The position numbers and the translations under genes are program-made. Under the pieces are notes generated by a model. The model ran no database searches, was not told the DNA's origin, and saw only the letters and a list, made by a program, of their open reading frames with translations. From Diplolepis rosae (taxonomy: Eukaryota; Arthropoda; Insecta; Hymenoptera; Diplolepididae), in contig JAPYXD010000728.1 in the NCBI GenBank assembly GCA_030998225.1, forward strand, positions 186,001-250,000: a stretch of 64,000 bases of DNA, given 5' to 3'. Below, one piece after another: positions 20,952-32,689 of the stretch; position 1 is the first letter of the stretch, and each line of letters opens with the position of its first letter.

Positions 20952-21650
20952 ATGGCTGATTACTTACCTTGTGAAATCGTTGATATGTTACTAATTTTAG
21001 GGGAATGCAACGTTAACTATGCCGCTGCATCAAGACTTTACGCTGAACGGTTTCTAGACAGAAGACATCCGACTAATTTAATAATAAGTACTTTGACTGA
21101 AAGAGCTTGCAATGGGATTCTTGTTCGTCAACGCCGACATCATGAGTACAACGAAAATGATGCACGAGCTGTAACTGTTCTAGCAGCTGTTCATGTTGAT
21201 CCACAAATCAGTACTCGAGAATTTGAAAGACAGATAGGTATACCACAAAGTACAGTATCAGGAATTTTAAGATCTCTGAACTATCATGCTTACCACATTA
21301 CTCTAACGCAAGCCTCAAGGCCCCATCATATTTTAGCGCGTATTAATTTTTGTCAATGGGCTTTTTGCAAATGGTACAGAATGATCCCAGTTTCTTTCGA
21401 TATGTACTTTCCTCAGATGAAAGTAAATTCTACAGCGACGGACAGCTCAATAGACATAACTGTCATTATTGGTCGGACGAAAATCCTCACTGGTACAGAC
21501 CGATGGATCATCAAAATAGATGGAGTGTTATGGTGTGGTGCGGAATAGTAAATGGCTATTTAATTGGACACTACTTTTTTGATGGAAACGTTGCCAGACA
21601 CACTTACTTACAGTTGTTAAGGGGCCATTTAGCACAGAGTTCAATCTAAG
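20952..21650 (+). pseudogene. Tc1/mariner-superfamily transposase, N-terminal two-thirds (frameshifted)
   Basis: The ATG at 20952 starts MADYLPCEIVDMLLILGECN. A helix-turn-helix follows (ISTREFERQIGIPQSTVSGI), then LARINFCQWAF. The frame shifts at about 21350 and the other frame continues with RYVLSSDESKFYSDG (first catalytic Asp), HYWSDENPHWYRPMDHQNRW and VMVWCGIVNGYLIGHYFFDG. It ends near 21650 before the second catalytic Asp. The architecture (GEC start, two HTH motifs, DDE fold) matches the DD41D-type transposase at 22543, but the sequence belongs to a different subfamily. Confidence 0.8.
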
Positions 21651-21997
21651 AGAAATCGTCTTGACCTCAAAGTCAGTTTGAAAATTGACCTGAAGGTCAT
21701 GATGGTCAAGGTGATGTACACCTTAAAATTTCATCGACTTTTGTGAAGCATCTTGAACGTTTGTTTACCCCGAATAACCAAGACAATTCAGAAAAAGGGC
21801 ATCTGGTCGTTTCTCAGACATTTTACCTTAATTTTTATCTTTCCAAGGTCACAAAAACCATTTTTCCGCAGGTCATTTCTGACGTTAAATTTCCCGCTCT
21901 TTTTAAATCCGCAGTCAAAAATAGGGGTTCTCATTTAAGGAAAGGGTCTTACCTTTATTTGACCTTGAAAATTGATCTCAAGGTCAAAATTGATGGT
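21651..21997. other. No gene recognised
   Basis: Between the transposase remnant and the right inverted repeat. It contains several GACCTNAAGGTC-like short palindromes (21660-21720 and 21960-21990) and no coding signal. Confidence 0.4.
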
Positions 21998-22112
21998 AGT
22001 CAAATGTGCCCCTCGGTCCTGGTCAACCTTTGTCCGAACCATTTTTTCGTAGATAAAGTATTTTAGAAGATATTTGGGACTATAGATTAAAATGTGTCAC
22101 CGCGTATATACT

Positions 22113-23938
22113 CAGAGTGAGGCACATAAAGTGTTACAGAGCGATAGCACTCAAACTGTTGATCATATCCAAAAAATTTTCAGAGAAAAGTTTCAGTGTT
22201 CGAGAAGGCCGTCATACAGGACCACCCTATTTTTTTATCGGTGGAGGAGCTGAAGCAACATCTAGGTCGACTCCACTTTTTTAAATGAAACCATGCATTT
22301 TTTTTCGATGAGATTATTACCGATTTTAAGACAAATTCAGCGACCTACAACACAAGGTCATTCTAGTCAATCAAGGTATGAAAATAGTCGAAAAATAATT
22401 TTTATTTCTTTTCATTACTTATGATACCCATGACAATACACATCGATGGAGTATTGTTGACATCGGCAGAAAGTAAGCATTTTCTGTTGACATATTAGTT
22501 AGTCGCGCATTGCCTTTTAATTTGAGTACATCGAACACGAAAATGAACGATTTTCAAGAACATTTTGATTTGTTTATGGTGCTGGGGGAATGCCGTAAAT
22601 ATTACAGAAACGCCCAAGATTTGTATGCGGCTTGCTATTCGGATAGGCAACAAAAATCGCCCATGACTTTTAAGCGATTAGCTGACCGTTTCTATCGCTT
22701 CGGTACAGTGAAACAAACACGAGTTAAGCGTCGACCAATTGTTAATGAAAATAATGTGGCTGCTATCTTAGCTTTTGCTGCACTAAATCTACATGCGAGC
22801 AGCAGGCAAATGGAAAAAAAGAGTGGAATTAGTCAGCGATCTGTATTAAGAATCTTACATCAACACAAGTTCCATCCGTTTCGTATGTCATTACATCAGG
22901 ATTTGTACGGCAATGATTTCCTAAAACGCGTCAATTTCTGTAATTGTATTCGTAGAAAAATGCGCACAGATGTCTCATTTTTGAGTCATGTGCTTTTTTC
23001 TGATGAAGCTAACTTCGCAAATACGGGAAATGTGAATAGTCATAATATGCATTATTGAGCAAATGAGAATCCTCGATGGATGAGAACTGTACAATTTCAA
23101 CATCCGTGGTCCGTAAATTGTTGGTGCGGCATTGTTGGCGATAACGTCATTGCTCCATATTTTTTTGAAGGTCGCTTGACTGCAATTTTACGCAAATTTT
23201 TTGCAAAACTTACTGCCTCAATTAATGGAAGACGTGCCCTTGCATGTTCGCATGAACATGTGGATGCAACACGACGGTGCACCACCCCATTATGCTCTGT
23301 ATTCAAGACAAGTGATGAATAAGATTTTTGTCGAAAAGTGGATAGGACGTGGTGGCCCTGTTGCTTGGCCACCTCGATCGCCAGATCTAACAACACCAGA
23401 TTACTTTTTATGGGGTTTTGTCAAAGAACGCGTAATGGCGGTAGCACCTACCATGCCTAGCGACATGAAAGAAAGAATACGCCGAGCATGTACCGAAATT
23501 ACACCACTAATGTTGGCTGAAGTTAGACAGTCTTTTCATCAGCGAATTAACAAGTGCTTACAAGTCGAGGGTCATTACTTTGAGCATCTTCTGTAGGTAG
23601 ACCCAAACCAAGGTTAGTGGATCCTTTGAAAGTGATTGTTCTGATATGTTTTGATTTTTCGACTGTTTTTATACTTTTCTTGATTAGAATGACCTTGTGT
23701 TGTAGGTCGCTGAATTCGTTTAAAAATCGGTAATAATGTCATCGAAAAAAAAATACATGGTTCCATTTAAAAAAGTGGAGTTGACCTTGACGTAGCTTTA
23801 GCGCCTCCACCGATAAAAAAATAGGGTGGTACAGTATGACGGCCTTCTCGAACACTGAAACTTTTGTCTGAAACATTTTCGGATATGATCAATAGTTTGA
23901 GTGCTATCGCTCTGTAACACTTTATGGGCCTCACCCTG
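22113..23938. mobile_element. DD41D mariner-like element, copy A (1.83 kb, complete ends)
   Basis: Inverted repeats of roughly 280 bp begin CAGAGTGAGGCACATAAAG on the left and end CTTTATGGGCCTCACCCTG on the right, with TA next to both. Internal parts of the repeats share GGTCATTCTA and the ATCGGTGGAGG-type motif. The element encodes a broken transposase (22543-23596). It inserted beside the right arm of the previous unit. A second, end-truncated copy lies at 42848-44424 in the opposite orientation. Confidence 0.85.
22543..23596 (+). pseudogene. DD41D mariner-like transposase, copy A
   Basis: The ATG at 22543 gives MNDFQEHFDLFMVLGECRK. HTH region: SRQMEKKSGISQRSVLRILH. First catalytic Asp: SHVLFSDEANF. 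A TGA follows at HNMHY (expected Trp), then WSVNCWCGIVGDNVIAPYFF. A frameshift near 23200 leads to MNMWMQHDGAPPH (second Asp) and RSPDLTTPDYFLWG (third Asp). Forty-one residues separate the last two Asp, which defines the DD41D (rosa-like) group. The protein ends VEGHYFEHLL. One nonsense and one frameshift make it inactive. Confidence 0.9.
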
Positions 23939-25049
23939 TATATAGGCACATATATACATTGAGACGATATCACAGTGTCAAAGGGCGACTGCTGTGCTTT
24001 TTCCACTAATGTAATCAAATAAGAGTGAGTGAAATGCTAATGCTAATACATTGGTGGAAAAAGGACAGCAGAGAATTGTTCTGTCGTTCCTGATTGTGTC
24101 ACATACATCATTCAGGAGTCAAGCGAATGATCCCCCCCATACAGGCGTTAAAGTTTCAAGGGTCATCTAGACTAAATTCACAAAATCCATGCAGTTCGAA
24201 ATGTTAAATCAAGACCCCTGTTTAAGAGGAAACAAATTTTTCAGAATTCTCTAATTAAAATTAAGTAGTTTATTTAGTAACAACGCGAAATGAAATTATT
24301 TTATGCTTGTAACGATCCGTACAACCCTACTATGCAGTAGCTCTCCTACGGCTCTGGACGGACGCCAACAGGATGTCTCTCCTGATGGGTTCTCCCATAT
24401 AAAGTTATCTCCGCCACTGACTGCCCTATACCTTCGGCACGGGTGAAGGTTCACTGTCACGCGCCTCTGATATGTACGTATATACGCAAATGAAGGTTTT
24501 GTGGATTTAGAAATATTAAGAAAATAGTTAATGATAAATAGCGTTAGTTGTTTCTCTATATAATAAAATTGTCAAAAATTACATATTATGCATTTATTAA
24601 CATATATACAGATCGAACGAAGTAATATAAATAAAAGTATTTAATTTACAAACTCACATTTCCACGCTGCCCAAATAAGCCTGCACACAAGTTCGGCGTT
24701 CGTCTGCCGAATCAAACGAGAGAGTGTGTATGCTTGACTAGAATAGTGGCGACGGTACTGCCTTAACGCAGAGCGTAATAAGATTCCCGATGATTTTTAG
24801 TTTTTAAATTCCTATTTATTTAGGGAAGGCGCCATTAACTTTTAAAGCCGAAATTCATTTCAAATAGATAACACAGTTAGTGGGCCGGTAACAATAAAAA
24901 GGAGTGCGAAATATCTTAATAATCTAAAGTCTGAATTGGATATTTTCAATTTCAATTGCATATTATAAACAAAAGGAAAACAATATGAGTCTTTATTCAT
25001 AATGGGATTCGAATATTCAATTAATATTTCAAAAAAGTTGTATACTCAC
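23939..25049. other. No gene recognised; intronic or intergenic DNA
   Basis: About 24300-24480 is locally GC-richer (TGTAACGATCCG..., GGCACGGGTGAAGG) and may be an LTR or promoter relic. About 24660-24780 is a second such patch. Since the plexin exon at 25050 ends in a splice donor, this stretch is the start of the next plexin intron. I did not find the following exon. Confidence 0.4.
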
Positions 25050-25175
25050 TCCAATAATGTGGACTTTGACTCGTATCGCTTTCTTAATACCCGAAGAAAC
25101 AAGAATTTCTTGAGAGTCGGTAGCGTTGATAGTGGGGCAGAAAGCAGGTCCACTTCTATAACTTGGACCCATTCT
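25050..25175 (-). CDS. PlexA: Plexin, exon encoding the segment after the second PSI domain
   Basis: The 42-codon exon is bounded on the minus strand by an acceptor (TTTTTTACAG, AG at 25176-25177) and a donor GTGAGT (GT at 25048-25049), phase 0 at both sides. It reads MGPSYRSGPAFCPTINATDS and IKKAIRVKVHIIG, the conserved join between PSI2 and the first IPT/TIG domain of plexins. It follows directly in frame from the exon ending at 31958 (NDILVTGVS). Plexins are single-pass semaphorin receptors controlling cytoskeletal guidance. The match is best to my knowledge of insect plexin A. Confidence 0.9.
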
Positions 25176-25390
25176 CTGTAAAAAACCATAAAGAGATTAA
25201 ATTTGAAGCATTATATAATACAGTACAGTTAGTAACTAAGAAACTTGTTCAAGTAATTATTCAAGATCATTATTGATTTTCGAAAAACGCGCAAAAAAAG
25301 GATGTTAAAACTATGATACCTTACTGACTTTATTCCAAAAACATTTTAAAATATTCTAAAGCTATTTTTCTGGTTGATTCGCGAAACTGT

Positions 25391-25451
25391 TAAGAGATAG
25401 AGAGATAGAGAGAGGTAGATCGATAGAGATAGAGGAAGGGAAAGAGAGAGG
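25391..25451. repeat. GA-rich low-complexity tract (GAGATAGA repeats)
   Basis: Degenerate (GATAGA)n/(GA)n tract in the plexin intron. Confidence 0.9.
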
Positions 25452-25633
25452 CCGTCTTTCACAGTTGACATTGATTATTTATAGGTCGCATGGTAATTGG
25501 TCGAATAGCTACAGGCGGTAGTGTATGATCTAAAGAAAAAAATATACTTTAGTGATTTCCGTTTTTTTTTCTATACGTCAAAACATAACTAGATTCACTT
25601 AATTATTCCAAAATCGAAACGAAACCATCAGTC

Positions 25634-26030
25634 GTGAACAAAAAATATATTGAACGTAAAACGTTGTTTTCTCGTTCTTTCTTTATCTTCCATTCTTCTA
25701 TTTCCTCAAAGTGTTTTCTTTCTCACTCTTCCTTCTTTTCTATTTGCCATCTTTTAAAATCTTCTTTTTCCTTTTTATTTTCTTCTAGTACCTGCCTTTC
25801 TTCTTCATATCTGCGCATCTCTAATATTTTCCTTGTTTCCTCCACTATCTTTATTATGTCTTTGCCTATTTTTTTTCTTCCCTTCCTTCTGGTTGTAATC
25901 CTCCGTTTCTTGATTTTTCTCCTCTCTATATTCTTCTAAACTCATTTTTCAACTCTATTACTTTTCTAGCTGTTTCCCTTCTTTCTATTTATTCCTTTCT
26001 TATCTCCGTCTCTTTCTTTCATTTTAAGCC
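25634..26030. repeat. Pyrimidine-rich low-complexity tract
   Basis: About 400 bp dominated by C and T on the plus strand. The minus strand reads as a Glu/Lys-rich coiled-coil-like string (for example EEERQVLEENKKEKEDFKRW) with stops, and the plus strand as Ser/Phe-rich. This could be a decayed coiled-coil coding piece of a transposon, but composition alone can explain it. Confidence 0.5.
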
Positions 26031-26264
26031 TATCGGGCCCTGAATTAGTTCCAGTAGCTTCAGACATCTATGTTCCAAGGGCTCTGATACCCTCAGTTCC
26101 GTGTAGCATTGCCAACATATTAATATTGGTTGTTGTTCCATGACCTGTAAACATAATTGACCCTTCTGTTGTTTCTTTTGAGTCAGTCTTGAATTTTGAA
26201 TAGAAAATCTTTTGATAGTAAAGGGAATCGTTTGACAGTCAATAGTCTGTTTTTAGAGTGTAAG

Positions 26265-27951
26265 AAAAATTTTCCTCCTAATTTTCTAATTAAAATTTTT
26301 ATAAATATATAAAAAAAATTTTAATCTGTTAAGGCATTTAAAATTTGTGATGGAAGCTCAAATCCACAAAGCTAAACATTTCTTTATATCTCGTCTTATA
26401 ACTATAAACATTTAATGATATTAATTTTTATAAAAAAATTTTAATTTATTCTTGATTATAATATTATAATTTGAATAAATTATAATTTTAATTTATAACA
26501 TCCCAAAATTATATAAAATTTTTCACATATTTATTTCAGGTGAACACTTTTCAAAAGAATTCAAAAAAAGGTTAAATTTTCAAATAATATGTTTCAAATT
26601 TGGCGTCTCTTTCGCGCCTTTTTTGTATGGAATCGAGAGAAACATATAATCTTAGCAAGCTGTCAATTTTTAAGCAGTTCACCAATACACTTTTTGATTT
26701 CATATAGCGATCAAACTTATACAACTTCAAATGGCAGTGCGTATCCGTAAATTCTCGCGCACGAACTATTTGCAAATTTACAAAATTAATAATCAGTTAT
26801 TTGGAAACAAAATTTTTAATTCGTTAAATATCAAATAAATTATATTAAAATTTGAATACTAAATTACATGTTGAGATTTCTCTGATATGAAATTGAAAAA
26901 TATTTTTTTCGAATAAAATATCGTTAAAAATTTGTGGAATAGCTCAAATCTTTCACATCACGTGTTATTATAAAAATGAAGATAAAAATACAAGTGAACC
27001 TGTAATTTCTGATAATTATATAAAGTATTTTAATTTGCAGTAAAAGTTTGTCGAATTATCTTCCTACCAAAGAAATCTCAATTTGTAGTTTCGCATGCGA
27101 ATTCAGATATAACTAATTAGCTTTTTCAAATAATCAATCCTTTAATTAGATTTATACATTAAAAATGTCATATAAAACTTTTTAAGTATTCTAAAACTTT
27201 TTTTAAAAGTATTTTATTTTTATAATATTGGTCACTTTATTTAATAACAAAGAATCTCAATGAGTAATTTCATATGAAAATGTAAATATAATTTATTCAT
27301 CAAAAAAAAAAAAAAAAAGAAACCTTTTGTTTACACTTATATATTGAAATTGTCACGTAAAAGATGTTATGTATTACAAAAAATAGTATTTAATGTATTT
27401 TACTCAATAGTAAAGGTTTGTTGAATCAACTTCATACAAAAAAATTGTTTAGTACTTGTAATTTCGTATGTGAATTAGAATATAAATTATTAACTTCCTT
27501 AAATATTGAACCCATTAAGTAACACTTGTTTATTGAAACTATCATGTAAAAGATTTTACACATTATAAAATTTTGATTTTATGGTTAAGTTTTCAAATTA
27601 TATCTTCCGTCATTTTGAATTTGGCAACTCTTTCGCGCCTCTTTTGCACGGAATCCAGCAGAGTCGAAAGAAACATAAAAACCGAGCAAGCTGTCGATTT
27701 GTAAGCAGTGCTCTTACACACTGTTGAGTTTCATATAGCAATCAAACTTACACAACTTTAACAAACATTGCGTACATGTGATTCCTCGCGCACGCAATAT
27801 CAGCTGCAGGTACAAGGAGCCTTCAACTAGAGAGAACTCAGAGAACCACTGCAAAGAGCAGACACAAAACGCTGCGTGCGCAACCATTCTCACGTACGTA
27901 CTGCTGTTGGCGTTAGCGTGTAACGTTCGCGTTTCAAATCTGGACACACTG
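26265..27951 (+). mobile_element. Solo arm of the hAT-like foldback family
   Basis: About 1.7 kb matches the right arm of the giant foldback element (about 58110-59834) in the same orientation, including the paired subterminal units with CTCGCGCACG and the terminal TCAAATCTGGACACACTG. The left side is truncated and there is no partner arm. It lies in the plexin intron. Confidence 0.8.
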
Positions 27952-29460
27952 GCCCTGACACGAGTTAAGGGGGATCATGACCCGATTAGTCAAGACCGCA
28001 TACTGAAATTGGCGATCTCAATCCACGAATCACATATTCCGTGAATGTAGATAGAAGCGTAAATTCTGTTTCTGTGCTTCGCGCCCGATCAGGACTTGTT
28101 CTGTGACCTGTTCACCGGTTGCCGTGCTACATGTCGTTGCCTGCTAACCTCGCTTTGCCTTCTGCTGTGAGTCCTGTCACTCAAGCCAAATATACTGTTT
28201 TTTACTTGACACATTGTCTATTTACTTTCCATACTTGACGATCTTTTTCTCTTCTTTCCTTTATATTCAGTGTAACCTGCGCTCTAGGTCGCAAGAACTA
28301 ACGCGGTCCAGTTCAGTTCTATTCTACCATATTTTTACCCGAAGTTCAGCATCACATCCAGTTTGCGAAAAGAAGAGGGCAAGTCAAGCTTGAAACTATT
28401 TTTAGTGCTGGGAATGCTACGATTTGAACCCTGAAATTCTGCAAAGTTAAAATATTAAATGGGAATTATTCATTAAGCCTCAAGAATCTATCAAATGTAG
28501 AAAATTTTGCAAATATGGATCCCGAATGTATCTGAACATAAAATATTAAATTGGAATTATCTCTCAACTCTCAAAAAGGGTTCAATATGAAACATCGACG
28601 TGAAACCGATTCAATGAACGATACAATTTAGCGAACTCAAATCACTGGACTCAGCTAAAGGATATCAATGGATCAACTTGCGCTAACAATTAATAAGGAA
28701 TAATTCCCTTAGGACCAAGTGATCATCCACAGTGCTAATCCCTTAGAGAGGATGCTCCTGATCCTTACATGAGACAAATAGTCCTTTTGATTTCATACGT
28801 GCAATATCAAAGATATCCCACTGTATTTTTCAGAAATAAATTATCACTGAAAATAACTCTAAACAGAATTGAGACGTTTAAAGAAAGTAATTTCAAGCAA
28901 AGTTATTTTTTCTGGTTGGAGACCTCCCTAGGTATTCCAGAAGCAAACTCAGGATGATTCTGCCGCCACTAGGCCATTGAGGCCCAGATGGCCTTTCAGG
29001 CTCGAAATCGCACCATCATTATTGAATAGAAGAATCATTCTCAATAATAATCTAGGGTAAAGAATACGTACTTTCATTTTGAAAAATTGACTTAGGCCCC
29101 ATCAGGCCCATACTGGAACCCAGGCTAAATAGGGGCAAGGATAACATTTTTTATGCATTATCTGGAAAAGCAGAATAACCCTGAGCATATAAAAAAATTT
29201 CGTGGCCATAGAGGCCCAAATTAACCCATAGACCTAAAAGCACCCACATGTTTGATTTGAAAAAATTGTTTGGAATTAGATTCCAAAATAAAAATGAAAA
29301 CTTTGTAGTGAACATTTTCTCCGGAAATGCGATTCTTTCCAGATATTTTACCACCCCGCTTCTTTTGTACGCCCTGTATAAACTTAATTTATTATTAATA
29401 TAATATAAATAATATTAATACAAATAATGTTATTTGATATAAATATTGAATATAGATATA
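27952..29460. other. No gene recognised
   Basis: 27952-28400 has mixed composition resembling an LTR or promoter (repeated TGTTCTGTGACCTGTTCACC-type words). 28448-28468 and 28540-28561 share AAAATATTAAATNGGAATTAT as a short direct repeat. 28970-29230 contains repeated AGGCCCA words. None of this is assignable to a family. Confidence 0.35.
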
Positions 29461-30584
29461 CCACCTTGATCAAAAAGTTTTAGGACTTTATTTTTGAAAT
29501 CAAAAATACAATTTTATTCATCATAATCGATATTGTCCCCTTCAAAGTACTCCCCATCGACTTCAACGCACTTACGTCAGCGCTTGATCCGATCCTCGAA
29601 ACACTTTTTATAATCGGATTGCGGTATAGCCATCAGAGCCATCTTCGATTTTTCCATGACCTCATCTCGGGTGCTGTAGCGCGTTCCGCGGAGCGGTTTC
29701 TTGAGTCAACCGAATAGGAAAAAGTCGCAGGTCTGGCCTTCTGGAAGGAATTCATGATGCACAACACCTCTGTAATCCATGAAAACCGTAAGCATCTCCT
29801 TCTTTTTCAACTGAAAACGACGTGGTTTTTCGGTCGCGGCTCATTGGGTGAACGCCATTCACTCGTTTCAAGTCTGGAGTGCGTGTCATACTCATAAATC
29901 CACGTCTCGTCACCAGTAATTATCCTTTTGATGAATGATGGGCCGGAGTCGACCTTGGAAAGCATGTCTTTTGCGACATCAACGCGATCCCTTTATTGCA
30001 TGAAATTCAGGTCTTTCGGCAACAGCTTTGCAGCGACACGTCTGAGGCCCAAATCATTAACCAAAATGTCTTGAGCGGATCCGTAAGCAATGTTCAACTC
30101 CTCTGCAATCTCTCTAATGGTCAATTTGTGGCTTACGGTCATCCACCCTTTGATTTTGTTGATATTTTCATCAGTTTTCGCCGTCGACGGCCTGCCACTG
30201 CGTTCGTCATCCTCGACCGACTCACGACCACTTCTGAAGCGTTCGTGCCAGTGGAAAACGTTCGATCTCGTTGGAGTATCGTTGCCGGAACACTTCTCCA
30301 ACATTTCCAAAGTCTACGCACCTTTAAATACATTTTTAACATCAAATTTAATGCAAACCCGTTGCTGCAAAGTCGATGACATTTTTTTTGTGAAAAATCG
30401 GAACTACACACAAAGATAAATGTACACAATATAGCGTCACTTCAACAAATGTCAAGCTATCAAGCTGAAAATTTGACAGAACGTCAATGACACTTCTACC
30501 AACACAACAAAAAAAGAAGAATTGAAATCGGCAGAACGAGAGCGCCACACGGTGACGAATCATAAAACTTTTTGATCAAGGTGG
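29461..30584 (-). mobile_element. mariner element 1 (internally deleted)
   Basis: The ends CCACCTTGATCAAAAAGTTTT and its complement (right end AAAACTTTTTGATCAAGGTGG, one mismatch-tolerant copy) are flanked by TA at both sides. The minus strand encodes the N-terminal half of a mariner transposase: a leader with TLQQRVCIKFDVKNVF, WHERFRSGRESVEDDERSGR, REIAEELNIAYGSAQDILVN and KRIITGDETWIYEYDTHS (first catalytic Asp). A deletion then removes the block with the second and third Asp, and the C-terminal tail resumes at about 29760. Stops lie at about 30310 and 29993. Confidence 0.85.
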
Positions 30585-30588
30585 TATA

Positions 30589-31794
30589 TCAGGTGTACAA
30601 ATACGCAAATACACAACAAAAGTTGGTGTCACCAGTAAGTTTTCGTTGAAATTGACAAATGTAAATCGTCAGTGTCTTAAGTTTGGACATATGTGAACAA
30701 CATAACCTTGAAATAATAGTGGATTTTTATCAGTATAATATATTCTTTTGTGTGCGAAAATGTCGAGTTTTGAGCCGAATAAGCATCATTTGCGGAAACT
30801 TTTGATTTACTTCTGCAATTTGAAGAAATCTGCAGCTGAGGCGCATCGATTGCTTGTAGAAACATATGGTGATGCTGCCTTAAGTGAGAGAAGTTATAAG
30901 GGGTTTCAAAAATTTAAGAACGGTGAATTTGAAATCGAAGAATAAGAACGTAGCGGAAGGCCAAAAGTGTACGAAGCCGCCAAATTGGAAGCATTCTTCG
31001 ATCAAGATTCGTGCCAAACGCAAGAAGAACTTGCAAGTACATTACGAGTGACTCAACAAGCAATTTCACATCGATTAAAATCATTGGGAATGATTAAAAA
31101 ACAATGAAATTGGGTTTCATATGAACTGACGCTGAGAAATGTTGAACGCCGATTTTCCACATGTGAAATGCTGGTTTCCAGGCATAATCGAAAGGGTTTT
31201 CTGCACTGTATAGTCACTGGTGATGAAAAATGGATTCACTATGATAACCCAAAAAGGAAGAAATCATGGGGACCACCTGGCCATGCTTCAACATTTACAG
31301 TTAAATCAAATATTCATGGAAAATAACTCTTGTTGTGTATCGGGTGGGATCAGCTTTGTGTCGTCTAATATGAGTTGCTCAAACCGAACGAAACAATTAC
31401 TGGGGCTGTCTACCGAACACAATTGATGAGATTGAGTCGAGCACTCAAGAAAAAGCGCGCCCACTACTACTCCAGACATGAAAAAGTTATTCTCCTGCAT
31501 GATAATGCTTGTCCACGTGTTGCGGCGCCGGTCAAAACCTATTTGGAAACACTCAAGTGGGAAGTTTTACCCAACCCGCCGTATTTTATGAAAATAACAA
31601 AAATTGTGTCGATTCCTGGATAGCCTAAAAAGATGAAGCATTCTTCCGACGTGGTATCCGTATACTGCCAAAAATATGGGAAGAAGTAGTGGCAAGCGAT
31701 GGACAATACTTCGAATGAAACATAGCGTTCCGTTATTTCACAATAAATGCCAAATTTTTATAAAAAAACGGCGGAAAGTTATTTGTACACCTGA
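30589..31794 (+). mobile_element. mariner element 2 (irritans-like, defective)
   Basis: The inverted ends TCAGGTGTACAAAT and its complement lie between TA pairs (30587-30588 and 31795-31796). The transposase starts at ATG 30760 (MSSFEPNKHHLRKLLIYFCN). It has SERSYKGFQKFKNGEFEIEE then TAA, EELASTLRVTQQAISHRLK, CIVTGDEKWIHYDNPKRKK (first Asp), VILLHDNACPRVAAPVKTYL (second Asp) and LPNPPY. The stretch with the third Asp is deleted, and the tail (RRGIRILPKIWEEVVASDGQ) follows in another frame. It is separated from mariner 1 only by TATA. Confidence 0.88.
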
Positions 31795-31957
31795 TATAAA
31801 TGTCGAATAAATATAACGAATTCAGTTTTCTTTAACGATCCTAAATATGATTCTGGCAAAATAAATCAGTTACTTGCAAACATTTCAAGGCTTACATATT
31901 TCCAAATCATTTAAGAAAATGATGAAAGAAAAAGATTGAATTAAATTAGTTACTTAC

Positions 31958-32689
31958 GCTAACACCCGTAACGAGAATGTCATTTCGGCAATTCTCAGCC
32001 GTGTCGTGAGTACAACGATGTCCATCAACACACCAATCACAGGGAAAGCTTGAAGAAACACACTGTGTACAAGAGCTGTGAGTGCTACAGTCAAAAAAGG
32101 TGAAGTTAGTTGCTACCAAGTCTGGTCCGTTGGTCATCCTCACAGAAAGTCTTGCCGTGAAGTGGTGCTGACCGGGGGGAATGGAAGGCAGGAGGTCGGT
32201 TCTTGGAGTAGTACAGTTAACGCCGTATGACTTCCGGGTGGCATTTGTAATTAAAGTCTTGTCTATAGCAGAAAATGCACATAAAAACTGTCCAGAAAGG
32301 GTTGGCAGGTTCTCAATAACGAGTTCTAAGGTTCTAGCAGTTGTTCTCTGTAGCTGATCAGGTGTCACTGTTGTAATAGTTGTGCATCTACCGCTCTTAT
32401 AGGAAATCCAATAGAGAGGATCTTTTGCAGCATCTTGGCAGTCACTCCGTAAATTGCACTTGTTCTCCAGTGAACACCAGCCACAATAAGGGTCTTTAGC
32501 GCCTAAACATTCCCAGCAGGTCTTGTACACTGAGCATTCTTGTACCTTTACTTTTGAAACCTTTTTCTCTGTCAGAACGTAAAGGTGCATCAATTGAGAG
32601 TCGAAGAGTAAGTCAGAGTTAACCGACTTATCAATGTCAATCTCGAGATCGCCGTACTCCATGGCCAATGTCGAACTCTCCACCACAAC
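31958..32689 (-). CDS. PlexA: Plexin, exon with the end of the Sema domain, PSI1, linker and PSI2
   Basis: 732 bp, 244 codons, uninterrupted, phase 0 at both ends. The acceptor is a long T tract ending TTCCAG at 32690-32691 and the donor is GTAAGT just below 31958. Residues 1-50 are the last Sema strands (FDSQLMHLYVLTEKKVSKVK). Residues 51-75 begin the first PSI domain (CWECLGAKDPYCGWC) and residues 201-236 are the second (CTQCVSSSFPCDWCVDGHRC). The exon ends NDILVTGVS and splices in frame to 25175. It is an extracellular cysteine-rich stalk of a semaphorin receptor. There are no lesions, so this is the clearest host gene in the window. Confidence 0.95.

Larger units (their letters stand above)
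17481..22104. mobile_element. Outer Tc1/mariner-like unit defined by 110-bp inverted repeats
   Basis: 17481-17590 (CGGTGACATATTTTAATCT... through TTCGGACAAAGGTTGACCAG) is matched in inverted orientation by 21998-22104. Both outer ends abut TATA-type sequence, consistent with TA target duplication. The unit holds a Tc1/mariner-type transposase remnant (20952-21650) and a separate nested element (18253-20256). The arms could be an old transposon or two copies of a MITE in opposite orientation. Confidence 0.55.
25176..31957 (-). other. Plexin intron (6.8 kb) filled with mobile DNA
   Basis: Bounded by the GTAAGT donor at 31952-31957 and the acceptor AG at 25176-25177. It contains a purine-rich tract, a pyrimidine-rich tract, one arm of the hAT-like foldback family and two mariner elements. 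The mariners lie in opposite orientation. No extra exon was found inside. Confidence 0.85.

Noticed and set aside
25634..25939. Ser/Phe-rich 101-codon frame
   Set aside because: Pyrimidine-rich low-complexity DNA within an intron; composition explains the frame.
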